Assembly (NCBI GenBank): GCA_946887085.1
Contig: CAMPKG010000127.1
Location: forward strand, 1 to 8,929
Source: an uncultured Sphingobacteriales bacterium
GTDB taxonomy: Bacteria > Bacteroidota > Bacteroidia > Chitinophagales > Chitinophagaceae
DNA length: 8,929 bases
Direction of reading: 5' to 3'
Position numbers and translations under genes: made by a program. Below are positions 6,701 through 8,929 of this stretch, one piece after another. The notes beneath the pieces were generated by a model. That model was not told the origin of the DNA. It saw only the letters and a program-made list of their open reading frames with translations, and searched no databases. Numbering within the stretch: position 1 is the first letter of the stretch; each line of letters opens with the position of its first letter.

Positions 6701-7317
6701 TAGAATCGATAACCGACCTTGAATCCGAATTGTACAAGGTTCAGTGGCCCATCGGAGAAGTTGTTGTTGTCTATGTTGTCGAGGTAGGTGAAACCAAGGC
6801 CCAGTTCCAGTCCCATATGAAGACGTTTGGTTGGGTTTACATTGAGTGAGTTAGTGATCATCATACCCAGTTTGTAAAAGTCTTTATCTACCGTTCGTAC
6901 GCCCACAAAACCTCCGCTGGGGTCAAGCGGCAATTGCTCTTCTACAGCCATTTTGCCGGTCGCATAGGTAATATTCGGACCCACTGCGTAACGAATAATG
7001 CCTTTGCCACCCGTAGGGTAGATCTTGATACCCGGCATAAAATAATAAGTTTGGTAGTCGCCGTTGTTATCAAAATTGTTCAATGCAGCGGTTACCGGCA
7101 AATAGAAACTTACGAGATTCCTGTTTTTATCGAGCACCCGCTCATAACTGATACCAAAGCCCACGCCGCGGTCAGACACCTGTAGCGGAGAGAATGACAG
7201 GATATTGTTGCCATAGTCGCCACGGGTTTCATTAATAGAACTCCTGGCGTCCTGTGCAGTAGTTGTTCCTGCCAGCAGTAGGGTGACGGCGCTTAATAAA
7301 TAGGTCCTGATTGTCAT
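6700..7317 (-). CDS. Small outer-membrane beta-barrel-like protein, uncharacterised
   Basis: A 205-residue exported protein. A signal peptide covers about residues 1-21 (hydrophobic YLLSAVTLLLAG, then TTTA), with likely cleavage before Q22, a common Bacteroidota pattern. The mature part shows amphipathic strands typical of a barrel: GVGFGISYERVL, LVSFYLPVTAAL, YQTYYFMPGIKIYP, IIRYAVGPNITYATG, MGLELGLGFTYL and FGFKVGYRF. The final phenylalanine preceded by alternating aromatic and hydrophobic residues is the usual sorting signal for outer-membrane insertion. About eight strands are plausible for this length. The acidic, asparagine-rich DNIDNNNF segment probably forms a loop. It converges on the lipoprotein pair and follows purM on the same strand, with 73 bases between. 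No specific substrate or family can be named. Confidence 0.82.
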   Translation of the reverse strand: MTIRTYLLSAVTLLLAGTTTAQDARSSINETRGDYGNNILSFSPLQVSDRGVGFGISYERVLDKNRNLVSFYLPVTAALNNFDNNGDYQTYYFMPGIKIYPTGGKGIIRYAVGPNITYATGKMAVEEQLPLDPSGGFVGVRTVDKDFYKLGMMITNSLNVNPTKRLHMGLELGLGFTYLDNIDNNNFSDGPLNLVQFGFKVGYRF

Positions 7318-7390
7318 AGTTGTTGTGTTTTAATGTTTAAATAGCATACACTGTGCCAAATGTTCGTCCCGGTTTTACATAATCGGGAAA

Positions 7391-8569
7391 TTATGCCCTG
7401 GAATAACTGAAGTTTCCATGAGCGCTTTCAATCATTACTTCTCTAGTTTCAGCAGCTTCTACATAGCCCGATACCTGCGCCTCTATGTTGAAGCTGCGTG
7501 CGATCTCCACTATCGAAGCAGCCGTATCCTTGTCAGTATATATCTCCAGTCGCTGGCCCATATTGAATACCTGGTACATTTCCTTCCAGTCGGTACCGGC
7601 CGATTTTTGGATCATCTCAAACAATGGTGGTATCGGCAGCAGGTTATTCTTCACGACTCTCAACGGCTTGGGCAGGTAATGCAAAACCTTGCTCTGTCCC
7701 CCGCCACTGCAGTGGATGATACCATGTATCTTATCAAAATGCTGTTGTAGCACTTTAAGCACCACCGGTGCGTAGGTTCGGGTAGGCGACAGGATCATCT
7801 TACCAATATCCAGCGGTGTACTTGTTTTATCTGTAAGGCCGTGCGAGCCATTATAGACTACATCCTTTGGCAGGTTAGGGTCAACGCTTTCAGGATATTT
7901 CGTCGCGTATTCTTTTTTCAGCAACTCGTGCCTTGCGCTGGTAAGGCCGTTGCTGCCCATACCACTATTATATTCGTCCTCGTAGGTTGCCTGGCCGTAA
8001 CTGGCGAGCGATACTACCACATCACCTGCCTGCATTTTCTCAGTTGTCACAAGTTTATCGCGGCGCATCCGGCAAGCCATAGTACCGTCTACTATCACAG
8101 TTCTTACGACATCGCCTACATCCGCAGTCTCACCGCCCATCAGGCGGATGTCGATGCCGTGTTGCTGCATCCTATTGAAGTATGACTGTGTACCGTTGAT
8201 GAGTTCAGATATCACTTCGCCGGGTATAAGATATTTGTTGCGGCCTATGGTTGATGAATAAGTGAACGGCCCGGTTGCGCCTACACAGAGCAGGTCGTCT
8301 ATGTTCATCACTATAGCATCTATCGCTATGCCTTTCCATACGCCCAGGTCGCCCGTCTCTTTCCAGTACATGTAGGCGAGGATAGACTTGGTACCCGCGC
8401 CATCGGCATGCATCAGGTTGCAATAAGCTTCGTTGCCGCCCCAGTAGTCGGGGTATATCTTACAGAATGCATTAGGATAGAGGCCCATGTCCAGTTTTTC
8501 AATGGCCTTGTGCACATCCTCTTTCTGGGCCGATACGCCCCGTTGGTTATACCTGTTATTATCAGTCAT
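7391..8569 (-). CDS. purM: Phosphoribosylformylglycinamidine cyclo-ligase (AIR synthetase)
   Basis: A 392-residue cytoplasmic enzyme for the fifth step of purine synthesis: FGAM plus ATP gives aminoimidazole ribonucleotide, ADP and phosphate. Diagnostic segments are RYNQRGVSA (6-14), HADGAGTKS (54-62, equivalent to the GVGTK loop), AIVMNIDDLLCVGA (85-98, equivalent to VNDL..GA), LMGGETAD (143-150, equivalent to VGGETAE), SNGLTSAR (206-213, equivalent to SNGY..R) and HCSGGG further on. It is longer than the enterobacterial enzyme (about 345 residues) and fits the Bacteroidota form of about 390. ATG at 8569 is preferred to an in-frame TTG three codons upstream (8578), because MTDN-RYNQRGVSA is the usual start and the TTG overlaps the -7 promoter element. 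The other purine genes are not in the window, so purM stands alone here. Confidence 0.95.
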   Translation of the reverse strand: MTDNNRYNQRGVSAQKEDVHKAIEKLDMGLYPNAFCKIYPDYWGGNEAYCNLMHADGAGTKSILAYMYWKETGDLGVWKGIAIDAIVMNIDDLLCVGATGPFTYSSTIGRNKYLIPGEVISELINGTQSYFNRMQQHGIDIRLMGGETADVGDVVRTVIVDGTMACRMRRDKLVTTEKMQAGDVVVSLASYGQATYEDEYNSGMGSNGLTSARHELLKKEYATKYPESVDPNLPKDVVYNGSHGLTDKTSTPLDIGKMILSPTRTYAPVVLKVLQQHFDKIHGIIHCSGGGQSKVLHYLPKPLRVVKNNLLPIPPLFEMIQKSAGTDWKEMYQVFNMGQRLEIYTDKDTAASIVEIARSFNIEAQVSGYVEAAETREVMIESAHGNFSYSRA

Positions 8570-8575
8570 CGGCGG

Positions 8576-8583
8576 CAAAACTA
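8576..8583 (-). promoter_or_regulatory. -7 element of the purM promoter
   Basis: The minus strand reads TAGTTTTG, an exact TAnnTTTG match, ending six bases before the ATG at 8569. Transcription would start about two bases before the start codon, giving a nearly leaderless mRNA. At the -33 distance only TTC (8607-8605, 21-base spacer) is present. Two 11-base repeats flank that region. Confidence 0.6.
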
Positions 8584-8619
8584 ACTATGATTTTGGGATT
8601 TAATGAATACTATGATTTT
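8584..8619. repeat. Two 11-base direct repeats upstream of purM
   Basis: ACTATGATTTT occurs at 8584-8594 and again at 8609-8619, with 25 bases between starts. The first copy abuts the upstream side of the purM -7 element and the second lies just beyond the expected -33 position, so they bracket the core promoter. This is the layout of a paired operator, but AT-rich chance repetition is possible. Confidence 0.6.
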
Positions 8620-8658
8620 CCGTTGTCTGGCAGTTTTATTAGCTGCCATTGCTAACCG

Positions 8659-8686
8659 TCAACTGCCCACTGCCAACTGTCACCTG
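8659..8686. repeat. Degenerate heptamer tandem repeat, four units
   Basis: Four consecutive 7-base units, TCAACTG, CCCACTG, CCAACTG and TCACCTG, follow a shared YCMMCTG pattern. Heptameric repeats of this kind (CAACTGN-like) are familiar extragenic elements in bacterial genomes. They explain the SWQWAV-like end of the spurious minus-strand frame here. Confidence 0.7.
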
Positions 8687-8687
8687 A

Positions 8688-8709
8688 AAAATGATAACTT
8701 TGGTTGTCG
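8688..8709. repeat. 22-base repeat, copy 1
   Basis: Matches copy 2 (8798-8819) at 21 of 22 bases; the difference is T8699 versus C8809. The core is GATAACTTTGGTTGTC, an imperfect dyad, and it contains TAACTTTG (8695-8702), which also fits the -7 promoter consensus, although no TTG is found at the right distance. It begins one base after the heptamer repeat. Confidence 0.75.
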
Positions 8710-8797
8710 ATTTCGCGCCTTTCAAAACAGCAACTTGCCGGCTTTTTGGGCTGCATCGCTTGTTGGGTAAGCATTTCCGCCGAAAATGACGCAAATG

Positions 8798-8819
8798 AAA
8801 ATGATAACCTTGGTTGTCG
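8798..8819. repeat. 22-base repeat, copy 2
   Basis: Second copy, 110 bases downstream of the first. Its core GATAACCTTGGTTGTC is the more symmetrical version: arms GATAACC and GGTTGTC differ from perfect complementarity at one position, around a TT centre. Similarity extends beyond the 22 bases on both sides if a 3-base and a 1-base gap are allowed. Confidence 0.75.
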
Positions 8820-8929
8820 TTGATTTCCCCTCCAATTTGTTATAAAATGTTTCACCTTTTGGGAAGATTTTCTCGAAAGGGTTGATCGCTGCTGCGAATT
8901 AATCATGGTGCAGGGGGGTATGATGATAG

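Larger units (their letters stand above)
8579..8929. other. Gene-free region with purM upstream sequence and repeats
   Basis: Across these 351 bases I find no convincing gene. Plus-strand frames close quickly; the only longer frame, on the minus strand at 8652-8906, runs through the repeats and has low-complexity basic composition. The region holds the purM promoter, a pair of 11-base direct repeats, a heptamer tandem repeat and a pair of 22-base repeats, all listed separately. From 8820 to the end I see no structure I can name. Confidence 0.7.

Noticed and set aside
7367..7388. A TCCCG/CGGGA hairpin after the purM stop as a terminator
   Set aside because: The stem is five base pairs with a 12-base loop and no T-run on the minus strand, so it is too weak to call.
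8570..8578. TTG at 8578 as the purM start codon
   Set aside because: It overlaps the -7 promoter element, and the family usually starts at the MTDN-RYNQRG methionine at 8569.
8688..8819. The repeated 22-mers as a CRISPR array
   Set aside because: There are only two copies, the 88-base gap between them is far longer than a CRISPR spacer, and no cas genes are present.
8652..8906. An 84-codon minus-strand frame near the window end
   Set aside because: It runs through both 22-base repeats and the heptamer repeat, is basic and serine-rich without a recognisable motif, and ends inside the heptamers.

Overview
The window reads as a stretch of chromosome from a member of the Bacteroidota, most likely the Chitinophagaceae or a close relative. 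Three things support this. The phosphoribosylformylglycinamidine cyclo-ligase is of the long Bacteroidota type. The two-component proteins are multi-receiver hybrids typical of the phylum. Matches to the Bacteroidota housekeeping promoter (TTG, about 18-22 bases, then TAnnTTTG) sit just upstream of several genes. The family-level placement is inference.

Layout. Positions 2-3077 (+) hold a two-gene signalling module. The first gene is the 3' part of a hybrid histidine kinase: an ATPase domain followed by three receiver domains, with the 5' end outside the window. The second is a complete receiver-histidine kinase. Neither gene carries a DNA-binding output. Next come an FkbM-type methyltransferase (3138-3959, +) and, facing it, a tRNA-Lys(CUU) (3985-4057, -) with its own promoter and terminator. 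Upstream of the tRNA on the same strand is mtaB (4084-5349, -), a radical-SAM tRNA methylthiotransferase. Divergent from mtaB are two tandem paralogous predicted lipoproteins (5449-6021 and 6076-6645, +). They end at a strong bidirectional terminator shared with a small outer-membrane barrel-like protein (6700-7317, -). Further right is purM (7391-8569, -). The last 351 bases hold no convincing gene, but contain several repeat families and the purM promoter.

How the parts fit. The two kinases probably form a phosphorelay. mtaB thiomethylates t6A37 of ANN-decoding tRNAs, and the tRNA 26 bases downstream is itself a plausible substrate (U36, A37), so enzyme and candidate substrate are adjacent. 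The lipoproteins and the barrel-like protein are envelope proteins of unknown role. purM is a housekeeping purine gene.

Main points for a second look: an in-frame TAG that removes a family-typical C-terminal tail from the hybrid kinase; the mtaB/tRNA-Lys arrangement, with the tRNA promoter inside the mtaB 3' end; the uncharacterised lipoprotein pair, whose spacer holds a perfect 13-bp hairpin overlapping a promoter and a ribosome-binding site; and the repeat-rich region upstream of purM. I found no CRISPR array, insertion sequence, phage or defence cassette.
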